A DNA stretch of 64,000 nt from Pogonophryne albipinna (lineage: Eukaryota; Chordata; Actinopteri; Perciformes; Artedidraconidae): the NCBI GenBank assembly GCA_028583405.1, contig CM053261.1, positions 15,864,783 to 15,928,782 of the forward strand, in the 5' to 3' direction. The translations under genes and the position numbers were made by a program. Shown in pieces: positions 36,911 to 48,400 of this stretch (its first letter is position 1; every line of letters begins with the position of its first letter). The notes under the pieces were generated by a model. It was not told the DNA's origin. It worked only from the letters and a program-made list of their open reading frames with translations, and made no database searches.

Positions 36911-37641
36911 AGCCTACTATCACCTAAAGAATATATCTAGGGTTAAAAGACTAATGTCACAGCAGGATTTGTCTTGTCCATGCTTTTATCTTCAGTAGAC
37001 TCGACTACTGTAATGGTGTCTTCACAGGTCTCACTAAAAAATCTATTAGAAAGCTGCAGCTGATTCAGAACGCCGCTGCTCGAGTCCTCACTAACACTAA
37101 GAAAGTGGATCACATCACTCCTGTTCTGAACTCTTTACACTGGCTTCCTGTGTGTCAAAGAATAGATTTCAAAATACTGCTGCTGGTTTATAAAGCACTG
37201 AATGGTTTAGGCCCAAAATACATTTCTGACCTCCTGCTAAATTATGAACCATCCAGATCTCTCAGGTCTTCAGGGACTGGTCAGCTTTCTGTCCCCAGAG
37301 TCAGAACTAAACATGGAGAAGCAGCGTTTAGTTATTATGCTCCAAATATCTGGAACAAACTCCCAGAAACCTGCAGGTCCGCTGCAACTCTGACTACTTT
37401 TAAATCCAGGCTGAAGACTTTTCTTTTTGTCGCTGCTTTTAATTGAACTATTCACATCTTAGACTGCACTGTAACTTTTATTCATGTATTTTTTTCTTTT
37501 AATGTTTATTTTATCTGCTTTTCTTTTTAATGACTGATTTTAAATGCCATTTTCTTAATGTCTTTCATTTTTTGTAAAGCACTTTGAATTGCCTTGTGTT
37601 GAAAAGTGCTATATAAATAAACTTGCCTTGCCTTGCCTTGC
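36911..37641 (+). mobile_element. LINE family A copy 2, 5'-truncated, 0.73 kb
   Basis: In plus orientation the copy runs from AGCCTACTATCACC to the tandem CCTTG tail at about 37619-37641. It is bracketed by the exact 8-bp duplication CTTAATTC, showing a normal target-primed insertion. The coding part matches the C-terminal part of the 24-kb copy almost perfectly: over the last 113 residues I count one difference. A small deletion in the GGATTTG/TTGTCC region at about 36969 shifts the frame. Confidence 0.92.
36913..37446 (+). pseudogene. Family A reverse transcriptase C-terminal fragment, frameshifted
   Basis: The 5' segment reads AYYHLKNISRVKRLMSQQDL and then loses frame near 36969, where about 5 bp are missing relative to the 24-kb copy. 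The correct frame resumes with LDYCNGVFTGLTKKS and continues to the native stop at 37446 (LKTFLFVAAFN). YADD and other catalytic motifs lie upstream of the truncation and are absent. The product cannot be an active enzyme. Confidence 0.88.
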
Positions 37642-37649
37642 CTTAATTC
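37642..37649. repeat. Right 8-bp target duplication of LINE family A copy 2
   Basis: CTTAATTC, identical to 36903-36910. Confidence 0.8.
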
Positions 37650-37929
37650 CAGTCTTGGGAACTTTTCAATAAGGTGCATTTGAGTTCTCCCCAGCATACA
37701 GGGTACTAAACTATAAGGGAAGGTCCATATTGTAAAAAAACCTCTCAGTAGCTCATTTTATCATTTGTATTTGCAAAAGCCTAAAGAAATTATTACATTA
37801 AATATATTTTATTGAGTTTAGTATATTTTATTTGTATTTACTTGTATTAACCTATTTTTCTTTTTTCCCTCCTTATTATTATTATTACAATTATTTTCTC
37901 TTTTTTGTCATTATTTTATTATAATAAAT

Positions 37930-38062
37930 ATGATAAGATAAGACTTTATTTATCCCGATGGAAATTGTTGTGCCAGAGTTACCGAAACACAATAAACACA
38001 GCAGCATAATAGTAAAAGTGTACATTAAAAGTGCAGTAAAAAGAGCAATTCAATATCTACAG
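37930..38062 (-). mobile_element. LINE 3'-end-like fragment with (GATAA)n tail
   Basis: tgataagataaga followed by ctttatttatcccgatggaaattgt (split here as tail and body) is a recurrent fish repeat end; read on the minus strand it finishes in TCTTATCTTATC after a GGGATAAATAAAG block. No coding part. Confidence 0.4.
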
Positions 38063-38407
38063 GAAACATGAAACATAGACGGTCACATAATTCATGTAAA
38101 TATTACCAGTATTTAGTAGTGCAAAAAAAAACATAGTGGCAGATACGTAATTCCACGTTATCATAGCACATTAATAATAATAATAATATTGCACATGTTA
38201 TATAGCAGCGAGTGTTTATATAGAGATATACATTTGAAATGCGATGGGGTGTGAGGGTTTTACGCAAGCAATTATAAAACTGTTTCATACTGCTTTTTTC
38301 TTTATTTTCTGAGAACTCATCATACTTCAACAAATACAAAATAAATCAAAAGGTGTTCACAGTGAAATAGTGCTGCATGAATTGTAATGCATCTTAAGAG
38401 TCCCTGG

Positions 38408-38632
38408 TTACCTTCTAAATCTGTGCAGCATCGGTCTCCCACCGTTTGGACCATCTGAGTCGCTGACGACCGGTCTGTTTTTAGCCGTGCTGGATGGAGG
38501 CCTGGTGTGTTGTGAGGGGGAGGCTGGACCAGTGGGGATGTCCTGGTGCAGTCTGTCCTCTGCTGTACGCTGGACTCCTGGCCATCCCATATTAATCAGA
38601 TTTGCCGCAGAAACCATATGTCCAAGCAGCAT
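38408..38632 (-). CDS. Weak candidate exon, minus strand
   Basis: A minus-strand frame reads LLGHMVSAANLINMGWPGVQ and then a Pro/Ser-rich segment (TGPASPSQHTRPPSSTAKNR, PVVSDSDGPNGGRP) before a donor-like AGAAG/GTAACC at about 38407-38414. The block is clearly more GC-rich than its flanks. The 5' side has an in-frame TAG just upstream and no strong polypyrimidine tract, so the acceptor is unclear. I do not recognise the protein. It may be an exon of an unseen host gene, or a GC-rich chance frame. Confidence 0.2.
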   Translation of the reverse strand: MLLGHMVSAANLINMGWPGVQRTAEDRLHQDIPTGPASPSQHTRPPSSTAKNRPVVSDSDGPNGGRPMLHRFRR

Positions 38633-38639
38633 GATAAAC

Positions 38640-40598
38640 CCCGGCTGCTACCTGGCACCCACCGGATGCACTGTCAACAGTGTGTGTGTCTTTGTGTGTA
38701 TTTCTCACCTCCTACACCGGAGACATTCCTTCAAAGATCTGTTGAGACATCAAAAATGTAAAGGGTATAAATATAATATACATATTTGTTTGTGTTTTTA
38801 CATTTTAAAAGAGCAGGAAAAACAAAATCAATGAAGTAAGGAGATTCAGAGGTAAACCTGAAGAAGGAGAAAGTCATTTTTGGGCCAAATGATTCTTTGC
38901 CATAGTGTTTTGGAAATACATGGGGCTATTTACGTCACTGCAAAAGGAAAACTGGCACTATCGACCTGCATTAAAAAAAGGCTCATTCCTGTGCCTTCTG
39001 TTACCTTATGCTTAAGAGCACATTATATAATCCATATTCTCACATGATTCAGATCCCATGGTGTCACATATTTCAGACACTGTTTGTATCACACTCATGA
39101 ACAGTATTGTGGAAAACCGAGCACTTGTATTAGCACTGGTGTCATGGATTGGAAGTTGGTGATATAAAGACAGACTGAATATAATTTCTTATCTGAAGTT
39201 TTCTATTAAATGTCACAAAAACATGTATTCCACAATACATAATTCATAACCAAATCTCACAAGGGGCAACACTGACACTTGTCAAACATGATTTACTACG
39301 TCTGTATCTTACACAAATTTGATTCGTCTCTGTGTCTCTGCCTTTAAATCAGCAAACAATCACTCACAAGCCCCTACACTAGATCTGTGACTGAGGCTTC
39401 GCAAACAGGATTATCAGGTTTACAAACATGTTTCTGGAATTCAAAGAACTTTTTCGGAATTAATTGCATTTAAATTAAAGTTCACATGCATTTGTTATAA
39501 TGAGGGCAGATGTTGTTGTTGCCATCTACTGTCTGCAAGACACAATGCATTTTACTTACACAACAATACATCATAATGATAGCAGCAATGACTATGAACA
39601 AGTATCAAAAGTAAACATACTGTCATTTAGATAAATATACCTATTAGCTTGTGTTGACTATCTTTTTCCCATTGTTCTACAAGTTGAATAAATAAACCCT
39701 AGAGCCAATGTAACTTTCAATTAAATGGAGTATTATTGTGATATTGAAACTCATTCAGCTGCAAGAATTTAAGATCAACTAAGGTCAGTGCTAGAAATAA
39801 AAAAAGCTTCACATCATGGAATGGAATCAGACATTAATGCTCTAGATTGTTTGAATGTGTGAAGGTAAGTGCGCCTGACAAAAGATCGACATTTATCGTG
39901 AAATTCTCAATATCTTCCAGTGCAGTTATGTGACAAGAGCCTCTACACTGTGTAAATAGCCTGAATGTATTTAAGTGCATCATTTGAGGTCATAAGCACA
40001 GCTAACACATGTTAAATTATTTTCATCAAAAGCCATAAAACGCTCTCGGAGGACACTATATGCGCTCAATCATGCAAGGTAGACTCTTCTCCTCACTACC
40101 CACCCTCTCATGCGTGCCCCCTTCTTGCCGCTCAACCCCCACCCACGCACCCATCCTTCCTCTGTCTGACATACATCTGAGCAGGACCCTGCACCTTTTG
40201 TCTTGGGCTCCCTCTTTGTTAGCAGCTGGTGGACAGAGCAGCCAGCCTGCAGCAGCATCACGTCCACTTTACAGTCATAGTGTAATGACAACACACTGCA
40301 ACACATCGGCCATATTTTCTCCATGAATGAGGGGCAGAATTAATTAAAACATTTGTAATGTATTTGAATAATGATGATTAACCTTTGTGGTGTTTTATTA
40401 TGATAATTGGATGGGGGCAGTGTTTAATGGGACTGGTGTTTTTTTGTATATTTTGATTTATGTATTTGTTATAATGTGTATCAAGTGTGAATCATCACAT
40501 CTATCCATCTATTATTTTTCCTTTTGTATATCTTGTCTGTGTGTATAACTGAGGAATAGCAGCATCATCACCACCAAAGTGAACTGCAGATAACCCCA
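38640..40598. other. Gene-free stretch
   Basis: Nothing recognised. Frames at 40060-40330 on both strands are mutually antisense and lack domains. Confidence 0.45.
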
Positions 40599-40637
40599 TG
40601 ACGTGGCAGACACAGTATGGAAAGCCTACATAAAATA
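40599..40637 (+). promoter_or_regulatory. Candidate core promoter: CRE/UPR-like site plus TATA-like box
   Basis: TGACGTGGCA at 40599-40608 is a close match to the ATF/CREB-family core and to the TGACGTGG site bound by ATF6/XBP1. About 20 bp downstream, CATAAAATA at 40629-40637 is TATA-like. A YY1-like AAAGATGGCGATC lies at about 40927-40939, and the following sequence becomes CpG-richer. These motifs are short and common; the promoter reading is inference from their clustering upstream of the CpG-richer block. Confidence 0.25.
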
Positions 40638-40879
40638 GTGGGAGCCCGCATGTATCTGGTGGTGGTCTCAGCCGCTGATAAGGCTTTGCAGGCTATCTGA
40701 CTTCAGTCTAGATGAAGGATGAGGATCTCAGACATTGACGTTGTCCACCCTGCTGATGCTCCCTCGTCTCATCGTAAACTCTTGTGCACCCTCTGGTGCT
40801 TGCTAGTCTCCCAAACTTCTTTGTGTAGCCTGCTTTGCAGATTGTCTTCCTTGTCTGTGTGGTTGCTCATTATTCAGAG

Positions 40880-41590
40880 ACAGACGGATCTCAGGTCATC
40901 TGCAGCTGCAGCAAAGGAGAAGCAGGAAAGATGGCGATCATCCATTAGACCGACCGGGCGCACGCATGAAATACGAGGACAACTTTTGGGAGGATCGCTT
41001 GAGGAGAAGATTGTACCAGTGAGTTTTTTCCTCTTGCACTATATTTCCAGTTTCGCCAAGATTTCGGCTGGGCTTTCAAGGTCTGCGAGAACGTCGGTAT
41101 GGTAGATCATGGGATATAATTTGGAAAGCGCCTCGTGAATGACCTGGAAAGAGCTGATCGCCTGCCTCCACCACCTTTTCTCATTTTAGTCCAGCCGACT
41201 TGTGAGAGGAAACCGGGGAGAGATTTTAGTCGGGTGGGCGCTCCGGCTGGCACCCATGCAGCCAAAGTCAAGTGGGTCTTCTCGCTTCCCAGTTTATATC
41301 CTAACCAACCTACCGCTTCCTCGCTATGTCGCCTTTCGGTGTGTTGTCAAAGTGACACAAGGAAATGGACGCGGCGGTGTAAAGAGTGTCGCCTGCGTGT
41401 TTCAGCAGCACCGGAGTGTTTTGTTATTCTGACATGTCTGGTCAGGGGAATTATTGGCCCCGGCTGTGCGTCCCCTCTCCGGCCGTGCGTGTTGTTGCGT
41501 GTTAGCTTCATGGAGAAGCCATTGCACCGGATTGCTCTCCTCTCCCAACCAGCCTCCATTAGCGACACAGAGGAGCTGGCATAGCCGCCG
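40880..41590 (+). other. CpG-richer block, possible first exon or 5'UTR
   Basis: CpG dinucleotides are visibly more frequent from about 40930 to 41590 than in the rest of the window. A donor-like CA/GTGAGT occurs at 41019. Several plus-strand frames overlap in this block (40719-41105, 41135-41584) but none shows a domain. A short ATG frame at 41509-41583 encodes MEKPLHRIALLSQP and stops before the CA tract. A non-coding 5' exon is the most economical reading, without proof. Confidence 0.3.
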
Positions 41591-41611
41591 GTCCAGTCTC
41601 TCTCACACACA

Positions 41612-41618
<7 letters not shown>

Positions 41619-41688
<70 letters not shown>
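41619..41688. repeat. (CA)35 microsatellite
   Basis: Pure 70-bp CA tract, preceded by a shorter interrupted CA/CT segment from about 41601. It sits directly beside the CpG-richer block. Confidence 0.97.
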
Positions 41689-41691
<3 letters not shown>

Positions 41692-42067
41692 ATGAAAGCC
41701 ATGTCCAGTGTGAGGAAGCTATATGTGCTCCCCCCCTCCTCTGCTCCTCTCAATTTATAAAAAGAAACCTTATCTGGTGGCGATTTTGGTTCTCCACAGG
41801 GTTGGAGCTAGATCTGTTGATGGTGGTGAAATGGTGGCTTTTGTAATATTTGAATTCTAAGTATTTGTCTCTGCTCTTATTGCTACACTGTAACCCGCTT
41901 GTCCCCTGCACTGTTTGGATGCCTCTTTGCTGTCAGGTATGTCATACTAGTAGGGCTTCACCATAAAATGGAGGAAAGCAGATGAGTCTCCAAGGAGAGC
42001 CTGGAGTCAGACAGGCAGGATCCCTCACGCCAGAACAAAGGTTGTGTTCATAAATGATCGGCCACAA

Positions 42068-42130
42068 CCTCTTCTTCTCCTTCTCCTTCTCCTTCTTCCT
42101 CTTCTTCTGCTTCTTTTTCTGCTTTTTCAG
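42068..42130. repeat. CTT-rich polypyrimidine tract
   Basis: About 60 bp of nearly pure pyrimidine made of cttctcctt-type units. Such homopurine/homopyrimidine mirror-like tracts can form triplex DNA. Confidence 0.8.
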
Positions 42131-42863
42131 CTCGGAAGTTGAGTGTGCTACAGGAAGCAGAAGAACTCTGAAAAGTGAGGGTTTCATGGGGCTTTCAAGG
42201 TTAACTCCATGAACTTGCTGCTTTCATTTTTTGCTGGATTTAAAACTATTTGGTGTGTCAATGTTTGGGTTCATTTAGTTTTTGAGAGTTTTGCAAATTA
42301 TATTTCTGGGCAGTATATGTTTGTGATTGTGATGGCTGAGGGGACACTTGTATGAGATAGGAATTGTAATGCTGAATAATGCAGTATTTTGGCCATGCAG
42401 GTAGTTAATGTTCAACAAAGCGGTGTCAGCACACTCTTTCTTCTGTGTGAGATAGAGTTAAGTATTGGCTGCGGATTCTGAAAGGAAGTTCTCAAGATGA
42501 TTCTTGTTTTTAGTTTTAAATGTGTTTTTGGTGAATAAATGTTCAGCTGCTTTTGTCTACAAACTGTAATGGCGTAAGTGTTGATCATTGCTAAGTGTTG
42601 ATCATTTTTAGACTTCTTATTTACACTTTTGGACCCTTCAGTTTTTTGGGTGAGGTCTTACTTCTGCGTTTGTTTCGTTTTTTTGTGTTAAAAATACTTT
42701 AAAAGTAATTTGGACGAATGGTCATCTGTTTACAAGCCCTCTATCGTAATGCTTTCCATATCCTCTGTAGATTACTTTTCACACGTTCTAACCTAAAGGT
42801 GTGTGTTGACCAGCAGAGTGGAGGTGTGTTTGCAAGCTGAAGTGTGTTCCTGTGGTTGTTACT

Positions 42864-42886
42864 GTGGTGTGTGTGTGTGTGTGTGT
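42864..42886. repeat. Short (GT)n repeat
   Basis: Roughly eleven GT units. Confidence 0.85.
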
Positions 42887-45240
42887 CTGTGCTACGCTCT
42901 GCAGTTCCCCTGGCCACTGTGTGAAATCTTGCTGACAAGGAGACTGTGGGCTTGACACACTGTGCTGCGACAATGCTCAGGCTGAGAAGAGCAATCAAAA
43001 TGGAGGCGATGCTCCTTCTCCCTGGCGTGGCAGGGCAAACAGGTTCTCAAGGAGGAGCCGATAGAGGACGGCCGGACAGGAATCTGCTGCTGTCGACACA
43101 TTTGTGTCACAGACGGGTGCAATGGATATAGTCTGGGTGGATGGTGGATGTTCTGCAAATGAGCCCAGGGATTTTTTATTGAGATGTTTCTTTGACACAG
43201 ATTGTCTCTGGGATACTGACACTGTCTGCTATCTCTTCAAGTTTCATGAAGTAACTTTCACAAGCTTGTAATACATTCTTCCTCATTGTGAAGCCTATTC
43301 TTGCTACACTATAGGAGCTAATCTGTGTGCTAGTTTAACTCACCAGCTAAGTTCACGGAGGTCAGGGCTGTTTGCTCTTTCTGTAGCAGAGATTGCCTTT
43401 GTAGCAGAAGTGTTGTAGTAAACCAAGGCTGGATAACTAACATGGCAAAGTAGACAACTGCACCGGGGCCCCAGGCTCTCAGAGGCTCCTGATGTCCCCA
43501 GGTTGTCTTTGTGGCAATTACTTTGTGGTAATTAATTACAAATGTGTCTGGCAATACACTCCCCTAAATTAATTTAAAAAATGAAAAGCACAAGGCCCTA
43601 AGGTGACTCCTGCATTTTTACCCAATCAAGGGGATCTGGAGGGCCTGTGTCTAAATGCAAAGTTGGAATAATTAGTCGATTATTTGATCCAGTATTTGCA
43701 TATTTTCTCTGTTTAAAGTATTGGTTAACCGATATAATTGTATACCATTGCTTTCGTTTGTCATTTATTATATTACTAAATCGAATATCTTTAATCAGAT
43801 TAAAGGAGACATTAAAATGTAATGTGGCCTTAGGCTCCAGAAAATTGAGACAAAGATTAAATGAGAAAAGAATCATACATTATAGCCCTGCTTAATTAGA
43901 TTTAAAATCTTAAGTATTTTTGTTAATATTCTGCTAACATGATATCTTTTTAAGCATTTATTTTTTAATGAATTCAAACTAACATGGGGCTTGGTTTTCC
44001 AGAAGAGAAATACTGGATAGTTTCTTAAACTTTAGTGTTTACTCGTGCTTCATATTTCCAAAGTTGCTGTTTCTTTAAGCCTACTCCATTCATAATATAT
44101 GGGATTTGATTAAAGGATATGATTGTATTATGCAACAAGCTATAAGATACTGTCATATTTTATATTGACCTCTGTATAAAATTGTGATCTTCATGGTGGA
44201 GATTTGTAACTGACTAAATATTATTGCCATGTTAGCTACAAAGGCTATTCAACCGAAACTGGTTGAATTTGACCTCTGCATAAGATATTTCATTGACATT
44301 TTTACTGCAGTTCATCTTTAAAGTGACAGGGCAGAACTGAACTATGGTAGAAACTTTCAGAAAAAAAAATTACATAACTGGATTTTTGCAAGGTATTTCA
44401 GGATTACGCTTTAAAAAGCTCGACATAGAGGACAGAGGATTAAACAAGAGAGACTTCTGTGATGGTTTGAATGCTAGAAGGAAGTGCTTGTGAAGCTCAT
44501 CACTCACTCTTATACTTTTCTGTGTCCCTCACGCGCACACACACACACTCCCCTCCTTCTCCCGCATTCACTCACTCACATTGGGTGATGCACTCCTCCA
44601 TTCTTCTCCACCTGGGGCAGTGAAGAAGGCTGGAGAGACGCACAAAAGCAAATTGAAATGCTCCAGTGAGTGCTTTCTTGACATGATGCATGGCTCATGA
44701 GATGCAGCCAGGCCCTTCTGCTACACTTGTTAGTGTGCTGGAACACACTGGCCCCAGATCCAAACCACTGTAGTCATTACAGCACAGCAAAAACCTCACT
44801 AAGGTCTCTTGCATTATGCTTACCTTTCTTACTTTGATTCTGCTTGTTGTTTTAGATTAAAGTAAAAAAAGTGCCTGGTTGTTTGAATAAGTCAATGATG
44901 TGTAACTGGTAAAGGTCTATTTGGAATAGCAACACCACGTCTGGGTTTAAATAGAACAAGGAAGTGGCTTGCTAAGAGGTGTCATTCCAGTTTCTGTTGT
45001 CAGTTGCCACGTTACACTGCTGCAGAACTGGTTCCTCCTCTCTGCTTTCCATCAAGACATCAAGCTACCTTTCCCCTCCTGGAAAAACATGCTTGTAGCT
45101 CAGTATAGCTCATAGTTGTGTCTACTAGTCTTCAGCTATAATGTGTCTTAAGCAGATGGGACAGTTTGTACGCTGAGATAAATTAAGCCGTCTACCAACA
45201 TACTTAGGTTTCCTGGCAAAAATTCATGATTTATGTCCTT

Positions 45241-45481
45241 CTCTTATAAGAGACAGTGAACCAACTCTGTCAGATTCAAGCTGCCTGTGGTGGGGGGGAA
45301 ACATTCTGAATTCTTTGGAGACGCCCGTTCCTTGGGCAGTGTGGTGCCACCAGACAAGGCCTTCATTGAGCAGGAACAGGAGTGGTCTTGTAGAAGGGAT
45401 CCACACTGGCTCGGCCTACGAAGCAACAGAGCTGTCCAAGGACGATTAAATATTTAAGAGCTCGGAAAGGAGGTCTCAGTG
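45241..45481 (+). other. Possible non-coding exon ending in a consensus donor
   Basis: The segment ends ctcagtg/gtaagttaat at 45481-45482, a full-consensus GTAAGT donor. The preceding 230 bp is slightly GC-richer than neighbours but contains in-frame stops in the plus direction near the donor. It could be a 5'UTR exon downstream of the 41-kb CpG block, or a chance GTAAGT. Confidence 0.18.
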
Positions 45482-45489
45482 GTAAGTTA

Positions 45490-48400
45490 ATATTGATGGG
45501 TCTCTCATCTTTCCCTTCTCAAACTTGTTGAGCTGCTGGTTTGCTGAACCTGGAGAGGAACCTCACTTCTTCTTTGTAGATAAAACTTACCAGTAGGTTA
45601 AAAAATAACAGGTGTATTTCTGCTAGCAAACCAGTCTCAGTTTACCTTCAGTTTGACTTTGTTTCTACTATTTTATATTGCTTCCTGTGTCCTCTTTTGG
45701 TCACTCTGAAATACTCCATCCTGACTAGCTTGTAACCTCACCCACCCCCTGTAACTGTAGTAACTGCCTTGTCAGGAAGTCAGCATTGCAGTGTTTTCTG
45801 GCAGTTGTCCACAGAGCACCACTTACAAGAAACCCTTCAGTGCACCTCAGTTTTTTCTTGTTATCTTTTTATTTTTGGGTGAATTGGTGGAATTGGATAC
45901 TGCTGAAGGCTTTTTAATAGAAAAAAAGAATGAAATCAATGTTTTAGACCTTTGATTGAGATGAGGTTAGAAGGTGGAAGACGGTTTTGCTCATGGTCAT
46001 TGCATCGTCACAACATACAACTAGTATACAGTATGTGACTGGATTTGAGTTTGGTTTGAGAGCTGACTAGTCTGTGTTTCCAGTTTTTTATATGTTTTGT
46101 AAGTTGTTACAGATTTTATTTGAGACAGCAGCAGATTGATTTACTGTACGTCAGGAAATGGTATGAGAGGCATTGTGGAATGTAAGGTTTCCTGGGGTGA
46201 TTGTCTTTGTGGGAAAACACTTCCTGATTTCTCTCCAAGATCTGTCCTTGGACATCCTTCACTTGCCCGCCTCTTCAGCATTGTTTTCTTAACCCGTCTG
46301 TGTCTGCCTAAATACATCTGAATTTAGCATGTTACAGCCTCATACTGTATGTCTGACTGCAAACATGTACAGTATGTGCTCTATGTGGAGTAGCTAAACA
46401 TTATTTTTAAACATAGCCTACTTGTGTACAGTACTTCATTTCTGAGAATTCTTCTCTCTGAGCTCGAGGGAAAATACCTCTTGAGAAAAACCAAATATAT
46501 CTACTTATTCCTTTCAATATAACATTGTAAAAATAATCATGCCTAAGGCTATTAATTAAATGGTGCACTTAATCATTTTTGGATGGAATATTTAATCATG
46601 TTGCTCTAAGTCTAGTCTTTTATGATTCTCAGTCTAGGAAAAAAGCATCTCATGGAAGCACTACAACATGTTTACTGTAGAACATGTTGGGTCACCTGTA
46701 TTTGATGTTATCTGCAGAACTTACTGAAGGCTATGTAAGACAGGGCTTTTGAAAGCTCCGTATTTAGAAGCACAATCCTCAGATCTCTCTCTGTGTTCAG
46801 CTTGTGAAGAACAGCAGAGCCGCACTCTAGGTGGCCATCTTTTGCAGCAAACATAATAACCCACACATCTCACTTCTGCTTCTGCTGACTGCCATGACAG
46901 TCAGCAGAGGAAGCTGCTCGCATAGGTCTGTGCTCTTAAAGCTAAACACTTCCATCTGTGTAACGAGATAGCAGAGCCAGCAGAGGCAGCTCCACTCAGC
47001 TGAGCAGGACAGTCGAAGACCTTGAGGAGCACAAAATGGTGGACGGCCATGCCACTGATACTCCAGTGTGATTGGCAGTGTCTCCTTGGCCACAGTGGGG
47101 CTGGCTGCGTGAAATGGAGTCCTCTGTGTGGAGCGTTGGCCCAGCCTCAGCTCTGATGCAGAAGATAATTCTGTCAGCCCCGAGAGAGAAAGGAAGAGAG
47201 ATGAGAGAGAGAGCCAAGGGAGGTGACTGTAAAAGAAGGTTGAGCTTCCAGAGGAACTCAAAGCGTGCACGTCTGCTTGCTTCCACCTCTTATCCCCACT
47301 ACACTACTAGATTTCTGACTTCTCATAAGAACTGTATTTTTTCATTAAGAGCTTTTTCAGTTCAATGAAAAGATTCATTTTTGGGTTTGTTAACAGGAAT
47401 GAAGATGGTGACTATGTAAGGGTTTTCATTATCTAACCCTCACACCCAGCAGGCTTAAGATGGCATGGCAGCCGTCTGTTGTTGTTGCGTTGTGAACATT
47501 TCAGGCTTGAAGGTCACATAAATATATCTGAAGGCTCATGATTAAAGGTAGATGCAGGAGATGTAAAAATACTCTAAGCGCTTCATTTTGAATGGAGAAT
47601 CATTTCCTTTTTTTAAGGTGAGTTTTCACCATGACAACCTGAAGACAGAATCACACACAGAAGATAGCCATTATTGCGAGACTCCTCTGCCTGGTCATTG
47701 TCTTCTCTGCAAAAGAGGGCAAATGTTACTACTGAGTGCTCTGTGTAGCAGCAGTCCTCTTTTCACGAGGAACAATCTGCTAAACACAAAGGCTACCCTT
47801 GGAGCAAGGTTACTTGTACCAAGATGGACAGCTTCTGTCCTTTCTCTTTATTTATGGGTGCAGCTTTAGAGGGAAACAAACTTGCAAGTTGGATGTCGTT
47901 GATTGAGAAAGGAAGCGTCCTGGTTTGCAGAGACTGAATATAAAGAGGAGAGAGAGAGTGCAGCGATATTAAGTATTAAAGGCTGTCTGACTTTGTGGGT
48001 GATGTCAGGTAACCATCTGTCAGACAGGGACAGGCTGACACATGCACCGCCTGACCTTGCAGTATAGATCCAGACATAAAATAGAAAAGTATCATCTCTA
48101 CGTGGGATTAGCATAGTGTTGCAACTGGGAGCCATACTAATGGCATTCCTCACTATCTCTTTTTGCTTCTCTGTCTCTCTTTTTGATGTGAGTTCTTGCT
48201 TGAAGGCCTCAGTAAAAGAATACTTTGAGGTCCAACGATCAAAATCCTCTGTTTGATGCATTAACTTTGATGTTGAGTCATGATTGAAGCCTGATCTAGA
48301 TAAGGAAACCAGTTTCAAGGGCAGTAATATGCCTTATTTTGTTCCATTAGACCAGCCACACGGTCATCATATTAGGATTAATAGTGAGCCTCTGATCTTT

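Larger units (their letters stand above)
41690..45240. other. Gene-free stretch with simple repeats
   Basis: No gene recognised. A pyrimidine-only (CTT/TCC)-rich run occupies about 42068-42130 and a GT run about 42864-42886. Confidence 0.45.

Noticed and set aside
41135..41584. 149-codon plus-strand frame in the CpG-richer block
   Set aside because: Overlaps other frames, no domain; raised GC alone lengthens chance frames by reducing stops.
46827..47270. 147-codon minus-strand frame
   Set aside because: No domain, overlapped by other frames on both strands, composition typical of chance.
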